From: Heliopora coerulea
Taxonomy: Eukaryota > Cnidaria > Anthozoa > Scleralcyonacea > Helioporidae
Reading direction: 5' to 3'
Assembly: GCA_030142905.1 (NCBI GenBank)
Contig: JASJOG010000027.1
Location: 2,108,001-2,172,000 of the forward strand
Length of the DNA: 64,000 nt
Shown: positions 1-19,358 of the stretch, piece by piece
Layout of the letters: each line of letters begins with the position of its first letter
How positions within the stretch are numbered: the first letter of the stretch is position 1
Notes under the pieces: generated by a model
What the model was told of the DNA's origin: nothing
Databases searched by the model: none
The model's input: only the letters and a program-made list of their open reading frames with translations
Program-made: the position numbers and the translations under genes

Positions 1-2798
1 CTTCTTGGCTCAGTTATCAAAGCACAGGCTTAGATTGTCAAGGTCTTGCCTTGTATCCTGTGCTAAAGATATGGTGAATGTCTAGGTAGCTCATTCATGG
101 TACTGAGACATCTTGACTTGCTTTTGTGGCTCAACAATCATAGCGTGCACATTTAAAAAATGTGATACCTACTTTAAATTATCTGAACCAAATATATATT
201 AACTTGCACAGCAGGTTTTAAAGAACTAAACTTGTTAAGCCCTGCTTATCTTAAGAAATATGTTGACATTCAATAAATTAATGAGGAATACCCATTTTAA
301 CCCACTAAGGAACAAGGGCACACTTGAATATCTTACTCTGGTTAATGGCAGATGATTTTGCTTATCACAGGGCAAGCCCTGGGCTTTAGATGGTTAAGGA
401 TACTTCTTACCTGGTTTCAGTTGGTCCAAATCTTCCTCTGATCCTTTCATTTGGTCCTTGTTCATATCTAATTTAGGTATGAAAAAATTGCATAATAGTG
501 TTGTATAATTGCCAGTATTTACCCAATGTCTGTACACAGTGGTACAAACCAAAATCAACAGTTAATGACTCATAATAAACTAAATCGACTAGCAGGGATG
601 CAAATTCACACCCAGCTGAGCAGTATAAAGTAATTCACTATAGTCCTAGTTGATTTGCAAGACTGTAAGTTGATTAATGATGATGTTTGTTGATTTTATG
701 GGGTTGCTTGTTGATGTGCAGGGGGGACATTACCCCTCAGAGGGTAGACATTAATGTATACAAGGTACATATAGACAAAGTGACATGAATTAACCTACAA
801 GGCTTCCTGTAGCTTTCACTTTTGCACTTACAATCATATTGCTTGTGGTCAGTTATATATCTAGTTGTTTTTGCTGGTTTAATCAAGTCTAAACATTTCA
901 TTGGTCAAACCAATTTCTCGCATTTCCCCTGTTATGTGTTCTTAATCTTTGCCAAGTGTTTTAATCATCGAAATTTTTATATTTTTAATTTGCAAAGAGA
1001 AATTGTTGTATGGACATCTTTAAACAAAATTATAGAATTAAAAAAAATTACTTTACCAATTTTCACTAAAGTTTTAGAACAGTTGAACATTGCTCAGTTG
1101 AACTGATATACAAAATAAAAAGGTGGATCACTGGCTTGGCAACATCAAGTAAACTTAATAGCTAAAGAAATATAATAAAGTATTGAAATAAAGCTGCATT
1201 TGCTTCAACAATACTTTCAGTGAAGCAAAACATTTAAGAAGTCTCCATGAGTTAATTAGTTTTTACAAGCTAAGCACAACTCAAATAACTACCTCTAAGT
1301 TCTTAAAAGATAATCAATCACTCTGTCTCTGCAGTATCTGCAAAACAACCACTAATAATTCCTTATTTTGGACAACTTAATTCATTCTAACAGAAAACAT
1401 GGTATAAATTAAGAGATCAAATTTTATCAAAGGCAAATATATTACCCTATTTTATTTAAGTTATCCAAAGTGGAGACTGAGGTAACTGATTGGAGGTTTG
1501 TCTCAGCATACAGGTGACTCATGAAATATAATTGAAGTGTTATCTGGCTGGCAAAGTACAAGAGGCTCAGGATTGAACACTACAAAGATATCTTATTCTA
1601 CTGTCCATGAAATAAGGCCAAGTCATCATTTGGTTGCCTCCTTCTTTCCCAAGAATTATTACAGCATAAACCCTCCCCATATAACTTCAGCTTAAAAGCA
1701 ATTTTCTCTTAAACTAAGCCAGTTTTCTTCCATTGTTTTACACCAGGTGAATTCATGAATAATGTTGTCCAAATCAGACTTTTAAAACTTTACAACATTA
1801 ATACAATGATTTATGGTTGATATTGTTTTAACTTGATTTTTGTCTCTTGAATTCTTGGGATAATATATATGGGTTGTCTGTAAAAGTTCAAACCATATAT
1901 TGGCAATTTTACAGAGAAAAGGATATAACTTAAAAAGTCTTAATAATCTCTACCGTGGACTACTTCATACCGAAGTTAATGTACAGTACAAAGAGCAATA
2001 AAAATCTTTACAATTGGACAGGACATCTGTATTAGTTAAATAAACGTTAATAACTAAATATCAGATACCATAGTTTAGTTTTTATCAGATTTTAAAGACA
2101 GTTATGCGACATAAACGACATATTTTACGTCATGCTCTCGTCAAGAATCGGCCATCTGGCAATGTGTTTACATAAAAAGCTTCGTTCTGTAGTAAAAGCT
2201 GAAACTTACAGTTATAGCTTAACTTCGCCAATAATAATAAAAAATGCCCGAAATGGCAGAAGGGCCCCAAAGAGGCACGCTACAAAAAGTGATCCTACAT
2301 TCACAAATTTTCGACTTACACTGACTATTCTATGGTTAAAGCATCCATACGGCCTTTATAAATGATATTCGTTTTGTATCTAATATTTTTCAAATACAAC
2401 AATATCATCATCTTTTTTACCTGTAAGGAGGTCCTTTAGACATGTCTTAATGTGCTAGAATCTTTAATACTCAACAAGCGAAAAACAACACGATGACTTA
2501 GATGGTCTTAACAATACTAATTCTATTAACGTAGCCGTCGGCCATATTTCTTTAATACATTGGATCATTTTTGATAGTGAATGTGTGTTCCCGATTGTCC
2601 CTGGATTCCTATATGTACCCCAAAACCCCACCCACGCCCTCTCCCCAGACACACCTCCGCTATACCCCAAAAAGTCACGCTGCTACTCACCGGACCCTCC
2701 TGCAAGCGTTAACGAAGTGGTTTTGAACGAGTTTACGTCCCTTCATTGCTAAAGAGTTCAGAGAAAATTAAAAAAAAAATAAAAACAAAAAAAGAAAC
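1..2798. other. AT-rich flank upstream of HPD
   Basis: This stretch is AT-rich, with scattered short open frames that show no protein-like composition. I see no clear transposon, tRNA or satellite in it. The only coding-looking piece is a possible minus-strand exon at 411-467. A short plus-strand frame near 2245 (MPEMAEGPQRG...) has a reasonable start context but ends after about 26 codons. Bases from about 2400 to 2798 should contain the HPD promoter and 5' UTR, but I could not pick out a distinct core promoter element. Confidence 0.5.
411..467 (-). CDS. possible internal exon of an unidentified gene
   Basis: On the minus strand a 57-bp open stretch lies between an acceptor (AG at 469-468) and a good donor (GTAAGA starting at 410). 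It reads about 19 charged residues, including MNKDQMKGSEEDLDQLKP. The length is a multiple of three, as in a phase-symmetric exon. I do not recognise the protein and found no partner exons, so this may be a chance arrangement or the edge of a gene continuing to the left of the window. Confidence 0.25.
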
Positions 2799-9308
<6,510 letters not shown>

Positions 9309-9517
9309 AATCCAGGCCAACCAATGACTATAAAGTGTGTCGCATTGAAGCTCTATAGGCCTTTTCCTTCTGAAATCCGAGTAAATTTAGTGAGTGTCTC
9401 GCGATTGTGCCTATTGGAGTAATGCTCGATTCAAAAGGGACAATTAAGGTTTTACTATGTTACTTTTTAAAGGGTTTCCATTGTCCTTTGAAAATCGTTC
9501 TAATTCCTGAAATTGGA

Positions 9518-9559
9518 AATAAAAAATCCCGGCCTAGAAAGTCGTTAAGAATCAATAAA
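9518..9559 (+). terminator. candidate HPD poly(A) signals
   Basis: Two AATAAA hexamers, at 9518-9523 and 9554-9559, lie 210-250 bp after the HPD stop codon in AT-rich sequence. This is a plausible distance for 3' end formation, but no transcript evidence is available. Confidence 0.45.
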
Positions 9560-11825
9560 TGTACTAGACAGTCCATGAGTTTTCGACCGTGCGTGAAATG
9601 TTATTTTATTTTTTTATTTAACAGTGGGAAACCTTGTATTTATTGTTTTGCAACTTAAATTAATGCTTACGCTGTAATTAAAATGTATGCACGACTCACG
9701 TAAGGCTGAATGCTTCCACTGAACATTGTTTTTCTTATCGTTTTGTCCAAGTGACAAGGCACTAGTGAACCAAACATATTTGAAACTACGCTCCGCTACA
9801 GTTAATAAAAAATTGCTTTTGCTGCCGAGTTTTGTGTTTGCTCGTCACGGGGCACCTGACCCGAAAGTAGCTGTGATAAAGTAAACTTAGGATAAACTTC
9901 GGAATTTTTGAAGTCAGTTGGAAACCATTCTCGATATTCTGGTTATAAAAAACAAAACAAAAAAAAAATATTTAGATATGACTGGTGTAAAAGCACTGGA
10001 ATGCACGTCAATTGAAGACATCTTTTTAGCCTTTTTAGACTAAGTTGAAGCTAAGCAAGACATTTCAGTGTGGTACATTACACTCAATGATATAAGAATA
10101 GAGTACTGCGTAGACAGCGATAAATAAGGTAAAAATTGAGAGGTTAATAACTGCCGTGACTGATCTTAAAGAATTTCAACGTTTCGAGCGAAGGCCCTTA
10201 GTCAAGAAACATGGAGTTGTCGAATTTAAGACACAGCGTGTAAATTGGTCATCACCCGCTGAGAACAATGTTTTAGAAATAAATGTTTATTTATTTTTAA
10301 TATATAAACATTTTATTTTTAATAAGGAACTATTTTATTCTGAATAAACTGACCTAATTATGCAGATATCGTTTATCGTTTTTACTTTCAGTCTTTTAAT
10401 TTGTTGTTTTCTTTGTTGGTCATCTGTGCAATTGAACTGAGTAAATGAAATGAACAAGGGAGGCTCTACGGGGAAATATAAAACCACATCTGGCATAGCA
10501 TCCAGGAGTGAATGACGTCATAGGAAACAAAATAACCCGTGATAAATATGGAAAGTTCATATCAGAGTGCTTACCCCAAGAAAACCAGGAGAGGATCAAG
10601 CTATTCATTTTACAGAGTGGCTTTTGAAAAATGAAGTTTACAGGCCTGTTCACATGTGCGATTTTGCACGTGGCGATTGTCATCCTGGTGTATGCAATAA
10701 ACCCAAAATAGTCTATGCAGCAAGATAATCCACTTACGATTCGCTGCAGTTTATCCTCGATGTTCTCGTCAGTATAACACATACTCCAAGATGTCGATCG
10801 CAAGGCAGAAAATCGCCTGTAAAACACGTAAAACATTCCTGAAGAAGTACAATGATAAACATTCAGTGTATAGCTCTGTTATTGTCTGTATAAATAATAG
10901 TGTAGCATTGTTTTTGAGAAAGAAAGGGGCCATCACTCCCAGTGACCGGAAGGCGCCTGCTTCCCCCGCCTCGTTTTACAAATATTGTTCGGCTGACAAT
11001 ATCTTTGAAGCTAATTATCCTTTCATCAAAAACTTATCTACAAGACTAGTTTCAGTTGAAGGAATTATCACTTTACTCAGAAGTTCAGCCAAAAAAATCT
11101 TGGAAACCGTCACATGACAACCAGTATATTTCTGGGTGTTTTGATATGTGGTATTAGGTACTAGAACCATCAGACGGTAACCTGGGATTGCGGTCTAGAT
11201 TTTTTGGAAAATGATCAAACAAAACTAGAATTTACTGAGGATTTGTCTGGAATTACAACTGCTTGATGACAGATTCTGCGTTAAGGTAATCATAATTACG
11301 TCATTCTGTCGTGTCAATACTCACTGACCACCCAGTAGCTGTCGGATCAAGTATATACACATTCCTATGAAGTTCCGAACCATTGTTCTGTTTTTTATTT
11401 TGTTGTTTAACTAGGAGTTTATAACAAGCTCCTTCACCTAAGGCCCTAGTGAAGCAACTTTTAGGTGATGAAGCTTGATGACTCACCAGTTACTGATTTA
11501 TATCTCGCTTTAGAGCACTAGTACTGATATTCCTAACTTTATTCTGTAGTGTAGTTATTTTAATCTTTATTTCAATGTAAACACTGCATGGCTTGGCAAC
11601 CCTATCGCGGATATTCTAAAAGCGCTGAGATTTGCTTGTGCATAAACTTGGGGTGTGAACGTGGAATTGTTCGTTTATTTTTACCTTAATTGTATAACAA
11701 GTGTTATGAAGCAGTTATGTAACCACTACCTATCTGCGTTCAAAATAAGTTGAAAAGCGTCCTTATTTGCAAATGATAAATGTGTCTTTATACGTACACA
11801 ATTATTTCTTTGATTCCTTAGCATA
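9560..11825. other. intergenic, no gene recognised
   Basis: The stretch has several open frames of 60-140 codons on both strands (for example 10420-10836 minus and 10791-11117 plus). None shows a recognisable domain or a convincing set of splice sites. No clear repeat boundary was seen before the tandem array begins near 11826. Confidence 0.4.
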
Positions 11826-12740
11826 AGCACTCCGATGGTGAGCAAAATTTTTGCTGGTTAACAACCGTAACCTTCAGATGGTTGGTACCCAGATGTTCAA
11901 ACTATCTAGCACTAAGGACTTCGGTGATGAGCGAAGGTTTCGCAAGTGTACAACCTGTAACCTTCTGATGACAAGCGAGAAAATCTGACCATTGAACTGA
12001 ATGGTCTGAGATGATTAACTTATGGTGGGCGTTACGTGAACTGATGATCAGTAAAATACTAACCATTGAACTACATGGTCTGAGATGGTTAGCTTATAGT
12101 AGGTGTTACGTGAACTGATGATCAGTAAAATACTAACCATTGAATTACATGGTCTGAGATGGTTAACTTATGGTGGGCGTTACGTGAACTGATGATCAGT
12201 AAAATACTAACCATTGAACTACATGGTCTGAGATGGTTAGCTTATAGTAGGCGTTACGTGAACTGATGATCAGTAAAATACTAACCATTGAATTACATGG
12301 TCTGAGATGGTTAACTTATAGTGGGCGTTACGTGAACTGATGATCAGTAAAATACTAACCATTAAACTACATGGTCTGAGATGGTTAACTTATAGTGGGC
12401 GTTACGTGAACTGATGATCAGTAAAATACTAACCATTAAACTACATGGTCTGAGATGGTTAACTTATAGTGGGCGTTACGTGAACTGATGATCAGTAAAA
12501 TACTAACCATTGAACTACATGGACTGAGATGGCGAGTAAAGGTTACGCGAATGTACAACTCGTAACCTGATAATCAGTGAAACACTCTGACCAATGCGCT
12601 ACAAGGACTGAGATGTAGAGAGGTTACATAAGTATACAACATGTTACGTTCTGGTAACCCGAAGACAGTTCAAACCATTAAGTCAGATGAACTCAGATGA
12701 TGAGGGAAGTTAATGTTAAAGGTGTGCAGTTCGTAAGTGC
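11826..12740. repeat. tandem array of 74-bp tRNA-like units
   Basis: The motif CTGAG recurs at exactly 74-bp spacing: 12006, 12080, 12154, 12228, 12302, 12376, 12450 and 12524, giving seven nearly identical units. More diverged units flank the core on both sides (about 11826-12000 and 12530-12740). Read on the minus strand each unit holds TAGTTCAATGGTTAG, close to the A box of the family-B SINE (TAGCTCAATGGTTAG), then a CTGATCATCAG segment matching that SINE's anticodon-arm region. The unit length equals a tRNA gene. The array therefore looks like tandem multiplication of a tRNA-like SINE head. B-box sequence is poorly kept in the core units. Confidence 0.85.
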
Positions 12741-15700
12741 ATAAAAGAAGCAAACGAAGACTAGTAATCCTTTTTGGAAAAGTTCCCCTTACATATTTCA
12801 TACTCTAGTGACTGTTAAAATGTTCTGATGGTCTTTATTTATTAAGTAATTATTTATTTACTGATGGTCTTAATTTATTAAGACTTGAATGTTTTGGTAA
12901 AATTAAGTTCCATGATGCCAAAGTTTCAGGCTACCGCACCAAAAATGGTCTATGTTGTTTGTGTTACCATGGTAACCGCACGTGATGTCAAAGTCATCTT
13001 ATAGCATTTAACAATATTTAGCGCATATTCGGTACCAAACGTTTCTGCGAAAATTTTGAACTCTTGTTTTTTTACCTGTTAGACCTGTCCCCACCGTACC
13101 TAACAAGACAGGCAGACGCCATAAGTCTGCACTGGTCAATGGTATAACGAAACACTGTTTGGTTTACTGTTAGATGACTGAATCAATACTGCAATTTATT
13201 TTTACTGTTTTTGTTTGACCGTATTACAAAATCGAAAGCCCAGGAGTTGTCCTTTGCATTTCTGCTCAAAGTCCCTAAACATCTCTCGCTCTAACCCTTT
13301 TAACAAATCTCTGTAATCGTCATATGAACTCAATTAGTGAAAGCGCCAAGACCTGATGACAACTCTGCTTGACATTGAGAGATTTAGAGACCTGGGAAAA
13401 TTCCGAAAGAGGATTTCCCCTGGAGGTTAAGGTCATGACACATGCTGCTTCATCCAGCAATAATCATGCATATCCAGTTACCGTTGCTCTCGTATTGCCT
13501 TCTTCAATAGTATGACACGCCGTTCATCCCGGTGGTATCATACTCTCAGTTTCGAGGTAGTTACGAAATGGCATTAAGTTTAGTTGTCCTGATCTGAAAC
13601 AGCAAGTGAATTTAAAAGTTGGAAATTGTCCAGAAACAAACTCTTGTGAACTGAGGCCTTTACCGAGGTAAGAAAGTTGTCAAGTGATTGTAGTTATGAG
13701 CGAACATGTGGTCTAATCTCACCAAAAGCAGGAAAGTGCATGGATAAGATTATTACAGCAGTGCCATGCAATAATTTGAAACACTCATGTCGGGTTAACC
13801 CCCCGAAGGAACAGCGTAGCACTAAACCTTAGCCATCTACGGCAAATGTCAATAATTTTTCAGGGTTATATCATACGTGGAAACCACCGGTGTATTCTGG
13901 CATTATGTCAATGTTAAGTCGTGATCTTGAGTTTTACTACGTGAATATGCTACCAAGCCTTTCCCGAAACACTGGGAACAAAATCTTGATACAGATCAGG
14001 TTTGTCAAACACGAAAATCAAGTCAAGAAATTGAAGCCACGGCAGATGGGCATTTTGCGCGCTTCGTTTGACTTGTATTAGGTTTTGTGTTGTTTGTGTG
14101 CCAAGCTCGAAAGCAAGAAGCAAGCTATGTGCATGTGAAGAGATATTCATATCCAGATGTTGACCTAGACCTTGTCATCCGTTTGATTAGTCTGATCAAC
14201 TGTGGTCTGATGTTGTTTATCATAATCATCAACACCGCTGTTAATACGTCACGAAAATCGGGAAAAGAAATGTTTTCCTTATGTCGTAAATTTGACACTA
14301 GCATTGGAAATAGTCAACATTATTACAACGAAAATCCCGGTTAAGGTAATGAAGCAAGCGCAAGCCTAGCAACGATACAAAACGACGGACAAAGTAGGTA
14401 TTACTGAAGCGCGATCTACGCGATAAGAATGTCCCATTGGATGACATCCTGATGTATACGACTTAGTCACAAGCGTCTTCAGGACGTATTGCAACATTCG
14501 CTGGCGAAAGGTCGGCTAGAATTATTTTGTCATCAAATCCTCGCACACGCCAAGAGGAATTGGATGCGACAACCGTATCCAGCAGAAGCCAAAACGCTAG
14601 CAAACGAAATAAACGTAACGGTAAGCAGAAATATAAGAGCAGGACAAAAGAACCAAGAGGTTCATGTGTCCTGTGTTTGCGCTTGTTGTATTCTGGTTTA
14701 CTTGGACGTTTCTTCTTGTGCGTAAGCTTCTCGCAGTGAACCAGGTTGAACTGTCTGGAATACTGTGGCATTTCAACTACGCCAAAAATTTAGTAGAGAG
14801 AACTGGTTTGGACTTAGGAAATGTTTTACGACTGTCACTTATCTGGGGTGACACCTCCGTTTATGCAAACCATACCACCGCCTCCTGTTCACGATAATTT
14901 GGTTGCAAATTATTTGAGGCTGTGTTTTCACATCTTTTTATCCTCTGTTGCTATGTTGCTGCGTTGTTGCTGACGCGAAAGAAAAATTTCGAGCACTCAC
15001 AACTGCAAACGCTTTGCAATCAGTCCATCGCAAACTACTTTGGACGCGTTTGATGTAATAAGGAAGCAACCTGAAGGTCTCTCAGTGGTGGTCTTTATGT
15101 ATGGATGCAAGGGATCATCGGAGGTCCCTTTTCTTTCTGTAGTTCATTTACCTTGATATTAACACTAGCACAGGCTGAAACACTCGCAAGAATAAATGAA
15201 CTGATGTTTTCATGAGAAGTGCGTTTAAAATTTTTCCAGTTGGAGACGGAAACTGGAATTATCTTATGCAGGCGTATCACATAAACAAAAAATATTCGAA
15301 TTTCATTGACACGAGGAATCTCGGATTGATATGTTCAATATTGTCTCATAATTCACCACTCCGTCACAAATCGCTCTATCATAAGTCTCTGGTGGTGTTT
15401 CCTTGTTTCCATACTTATAGCGAGTGAGTTTTTCCTTAATTTCTTTGAAAAACGATAGACTTTTCCCCGATTAAGCTCTGTTCTTGAGAGCGGCGTTACA
15501 TGTACACTTCAGTTTTTCACGCTTCGTTTCGCAAAAAATAAATCATAGCTAGCAGGTCGCTGGAACGCCTTCGACATGTAGCTCCTTTTCCAAAATGGCA
15601 CGATTCGCGAGAAGTGAAATTGGATTCTACTTCCAAACGCAATTGCAACAACAAATTTAGTTAAACTTTATAAGGAGTAAAGCGTACAACATCGCTCAGA

Positions 15701-16225
15701 GGAATCTCAGCAGTCTATTACCACGCCAAAAGTTGCATGTAAAATTCAATCCATGCGGTAACAAGGCCCGAGATTGATTTTGAAGAAGTCTATGGAAAGG
15801 TGGGACTTGAGGTATGTTGACCCCATCGTAGGCGTCACGCTCCAAACGTGCCGAATTTAATTCAACCATTTGAGTCCGACGGTGATGCGATAATTGAAGC
15901 CATTTTGTTCCGCAGCCTGAATTAAGTTTGACACCTCAGTTAAATCCGACAGACTCTGTCGTATTTCACGGCAGTGGCAGGACACGGGTCGAAACGGCAT
16001 GCCACCACTGTGCCAAAGTGCCAAACTGAAACCATACCCAGATTTAAAAAAAAGTTTGGTTTTCATCCTTCGATAACGACTTCCCCAAGTTCGTACATTT
16101 CATCGACTCTCCCTAATTGAAAATACATTCCAGTTTATAAATTTTCCAGAAGAATTTTCTGGTTTCAAATAAATGTTTAGGTAACAGATCATAGATGATT
16201 ATTAGTTCGTCAGATAGGAATCTTT
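12741..16225. other. intergenic, no gene recognised
   Basis: Open frames of up to about 100 codons occur (for example 14463-14771 on both strands) but have no family resemblance or consistent splice structure. A weak tRNA-head-like remnant (CCACCACTGTGCC) is visible near 16000. Otherwise I see nothing specific. Confidence 0.4.
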
Positions 16226-16495
16226 CTTTATAGTAAATAACTTTATCAGCTGTAACTGAACTGTTCTCCCAAGAGGTCCAGTAAAGGCCATCCCTCATGG
16301 GTCCAGTGTTACTACAAGAGAAAACCGGAGTACCCGGAGAAAACCTGCGATGCTTGGTAGAGTCAAACTGGACAACACTCTTCTCACATGTGACCAAGGA
16401 AACTTTAAACAAACTACTGCAAGGATCAAACTCCTGTCCCTGAAATGACAAACACTCGCGCTACCACTCTACCACCAGCACCCACTAAACACTGA
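16226..16495 (-). repeat. SINE, family A, minus orientation
   Basis: The plus strand shows the family-A order: GAGGTCCAGTA, then AAACCGGAGTACCCGGAGAA, then CTTGGTAGAGTCAAACTGGA, then CTTCTCACATGTGACCAAGG, ending in a degraded tRNA-like head (CTACCACCAGCAC). Closely related copies lie at 17956-18252 and 21812-22058, and an older inverted copy at 18958-19150. The central AAACCGGAG...CCCGGAG block resembles a block I recall from widespread animal SINEs, including fish elements. Confidence 0.8.
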
Positions 16496-16605
16496 GAAGG
16501 TTGTTGAAAATACGAGGCGAAGCCTTTGTTTGCTTCTTTAACCAACCTAGACGTGTTCGTACAGAGGATAACATACTTCATTAAATCGGTATTCTAGGAC
16601 ATAAT

Positions 16606-16740
16606 CAGGTCGAAATACTAACGACGGTTAGAGCGTCTCACCAGTCATCAGAAGGTTGCGGGTTCGATCCCCGTCTGGGGCTCAGAAATCGTTTTTCTGA
16701 GGTTAGGGCTTGACGAAAGTTCATCGATGATCTAAGATGC
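16606..16740 (+). repeat. SINE, family B, 5'-truncated
   Basis: It has GGTTAGAGCGTCTCACCAGT, the B box GGTTCGATCCCC, the CTCAGAAATCG...TTTCTGAGG hairpin and the GCTTGACGAA tail. The first part of the tRNA-like head is missing or mutated, unlike the copy at 17022. Confidence 0.8.
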
Positions 16741-17021
16741 TATCATCTGTTGCCATTATCTGTATAAAACGAATCGATATGATGGATGTCCTGATGTCAC
16801 GCTACCGCTGTACGGTGTGAGCAAAGCAAGGCCCTTGAATTGGCAAACTTTAACAAGTTCAGACAGTTTAAAAAGTCCTGGCGGAATAAGAGTTGCATTA
16901 ATTTGCTATGGCCAACATCAGGCGATTTAGCTTGACAAGGTGAGATGTCTTGGACGGAAAGAGTAAAAGATGAGCCGGTTGCTGGTTGAAAGTGTATGTC
17001 AAGACAATACTTTTATGCATC

Positions 17022-17165
17022 TTAGCTCACCATCTGAGTCTTGGTAGCTCAATGGTTAGAGCGTCTCACTGGTCATCATAAGGTTGCGGGTTCGATTCCC
17101 GTCTGGGCTCAGAAATCGTTTTTCTGAGGCTAGAGCTTGACGAACGTTCATCGGTCATTGAACAA
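17022..17165 (+). repeat. SINE, family B, nearly full-length head
   Basis: The head contains TTGGTAGCTCAATGGTTAGA (A box, D-arm) and GCGGGTTCGATTCCCGT (T-arm with B box). The tail matches the copies at 8216-8352 and 16606-16740. The presumed acceptor strands (GTCTTGG and TCTGGGC) do not pair, so a functional tRNA is unlikely. Confidence 0.85.
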
Positions 17166-17955
17166 TACTTTTATCCTTCACGTCAACGAAAGCGAAGGTT
17201 CCAGTCAGTCTTACCATTCACAGGCCTCCAGCCACCTGAGTTGTCGCCTTATACGCAGACGTCGGTCTGAATAAAGCCCATTACTTGTTTATTGTCTATG
17301 TTCTCGTGGCTACTTTATCGATTTTTGTTCTGAAAAAACAGAGCATTACAAGCCCACTTGGAGGTATGATTTTTGTCATTTCGTACCAACAATATCTACT
17401 ACCATTCGTTTGTTTTGCGGGCTGGTTAGGGGTACTGGCAAGGATACCAACACTCGAAGACAAGGTCCGTATCTACGCACAAGAGGATTCAGGGAGGGGA
17501 CGTTCGGACCATGCCTCCCCAAATACCTAATAAAATGGCAGAAAATTCAAATTTTCTTTGCTAATAGTTATTAACTATAAATCATATCACGTAGATATCC
17601 TCTATTTTGCAGCCCTTCGCACGGATAGGCTGGGTTGTGGGTGCCTATATTTCAATTTACACCAAGTAACCCCTGCTTTGCGCGAAAAGTGCCAAGATTC
17701 ATCGACAAAATGGCTTTTACCAAATATTATATCTGGATCCGCCAGCGCTAGGCACGGTTAATATCGTTTGTCCAAACAATATTCCCAAACAGGATAAATA
17801 CTAATCGGATTGATTATCGCGGGCCCGGTCATTCAGAGAACTATTAGCGGTAATGATGGATTACCAAATAATCTGCTGTTTTAAGTCCTCATATTTTTGT
17901 TGACTGGTCGAGTTCGAGTTTCATAGAATGAAATGTTATCCCAAAGTCTTTTAAA
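17166..17955. other. intergenic, nothing recognised
   Basis: Only short frames without protein character (17285-17530 and 17558-17761) are present. No repeat family seen elsewhere in the window is evident. Confidence 0.4.
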
Positions 17956-18252
17956 GTAAAAGATAAGATAAAGTGTCTTTATTTATACTGGATAACCCTA
18001 TCAGCTACCTAAGCTGTTTTCCCTATAGGTCCAGCAAGGGTCACCCCTCATGTGGGTCTAGTGTTATTACAGGAGGAAACCGGAGTACCCAGAGAAAACC
18101 TGCGGTGCTTGGTAGAGTCAAACTGGACAACACTCTCCTCACTTGTGACAAAAGTGACATTAATAAGACAACTGCATGGTGCCGGAATCGAACCCTAGTC
18201 ACAATAGTGAGAGACACGTGCACTGGCACTGTGCCACCAGCTCCCCGCTGAA
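17956..18252 (-). repeat. SINE, family A, most complete copy, minus orientation
   Basis: Read on the minus strand it starts with a tRNA-like head (GGTGGCACAGTGCCAGTGC, then GGGTTCGATTCCGGCACC, an apparent B box). It runs through the central conserved block and ends in a tail whose plus-strand reading is AAGTGTCTTTATTTATACTG. It is the best copy in the window for defining the family. Confidence 0.85.
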
Positions 18253-18552
18253 AGGAAGTTACAACTTTCCTGAACAGTATGTCAACAACTTGTCCACAAA
18301 ATTTTCACTAATCCCCAGCTTAGCTGCTTCTCTGTTCAACAACTGGACCGGGATTGAAGATTAGCCAAAAAAAAAACATGAAAGCAATAACGTGACGGAC
18401 ACTTCTGTCTTGATTGACACGATCACAACTCAAGCAGTACTAGAACATCGATTGACGTCAATGACGAAGAGAATGGAAAAAGCAATAGCAACAGTAATAA
18501 TTACAGCTGCACAAAGGTAACCACAACGGCAACTACAGGACCAGCAAGAGAT

Positions 18553-18822
18553 AAAACAATAACAATGACTACAACTACAACAACAATAACAACATCAATA
18601 ACAACGACTACAATAACAAAGACTACAATAACAACGACTACAACAACAACGACTGTAACGACGACTACAATAACAACAACAACAGCAAAAACAACAACAA
18701 CGACAACAACAACAGCAACAACAACGAAGACAACGACAACTACGATAACCACCACCACCACAACAACAATAACAACAAAAAGAACCGCAACTACAACGAC
18801 AGCAACACCAACAACATTCCGT
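18553..18822. repeat. degenerate ACN trinucleotide tract
   Basis: About 270 bp of imperfect ACA/ACG/ACT/ATA triplets keep a strict three-base phase. It reads poly-Thr/Ile on the plus strand and poly-Val on the minus strand. Similar tracts occur at 57410-58030 and about 62610-62720. It is treated as cryptic simple sequence, not as a gene. Confidence 0.9.
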
Positions 18823-18957
18823 TGGTGGTGCCGCAAGACGACATTAAGAACATTTTACTCCTTGATATATCCCCCGACCCCAATGTCGTGATGAATGTAT
18901 ATTTGAATATCTGGCCGTTATGAATGTCATCTTCCTTATTTCGTATGGCCGCCATGA

Positions 18958-19150
18958 ATTTCTTAGCCAGGGTCCTAGTGGCACAAAACTAGTAGGCGTG
19001 TCTTTCACTACGGTGTTTACAGTTCCACTGCGGCTTTGCGGAGTTATGTCACTAAAGTTACCTTGGTCGCACGCGAGAAGATTGGTTTTCTTCGGATGCT
19101 GGGGTTTCCTCCTGCCACTGGTTACATCATAGTTTGTTAACCATGCAGTG
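18958..19150 (+). repeat. old SINE, family A, plus orientation
   Basis: The order AGTGGCACA, CGTGTCTTTCACTA, ACAGTTCCACTGCGGC, then (as reverse complement) CAGGAGGAAACCCC parallels the head and central block of the family-A copies, but is strongly diverged. It lies in the opposite orientation, just upstream of the first acyltransferase gene. Confidence 0.55.
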
Positions 19151-19358
19151 GTTTGCAAAGTTGTCCAGTTCAGTTTGACTTGGAACTTGCAAGAAAACGC
19201 TGTAAAACAGCAAGCTAACCAACACGCTCCTCCTTCGTCGTAATATTTGATTGTCCAAATTTTTGACCATCTCTTCGCAATATTTCTTAACAATTACACT
19301 TCACGTTTTATTTCAGGATCGTGGATCCAGCCAGGGACTTTTTCAGCTTGGTGTGAAG

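Noticed and set aside
11826..12740. CRISPR-like array of direct repeats
   Set aside because: The units are contiguous 74-bp tandem copies without unique spacers, are homologous to a SINE head, and lie in an intron-rich animal genome.
17034..17106. Functional tRNA gene
   Set aside because: A and B boxes and the T-arm are good, but the acceptor strands do not pair and the same sequence with the same 3' tail recurs as a SINE.
18565..18891. Poly-Thr open frame (and poly-Val frame on the other strand)
   Set aside because: Both frames are by-products of a degenerate ACN trinucleotide tract.
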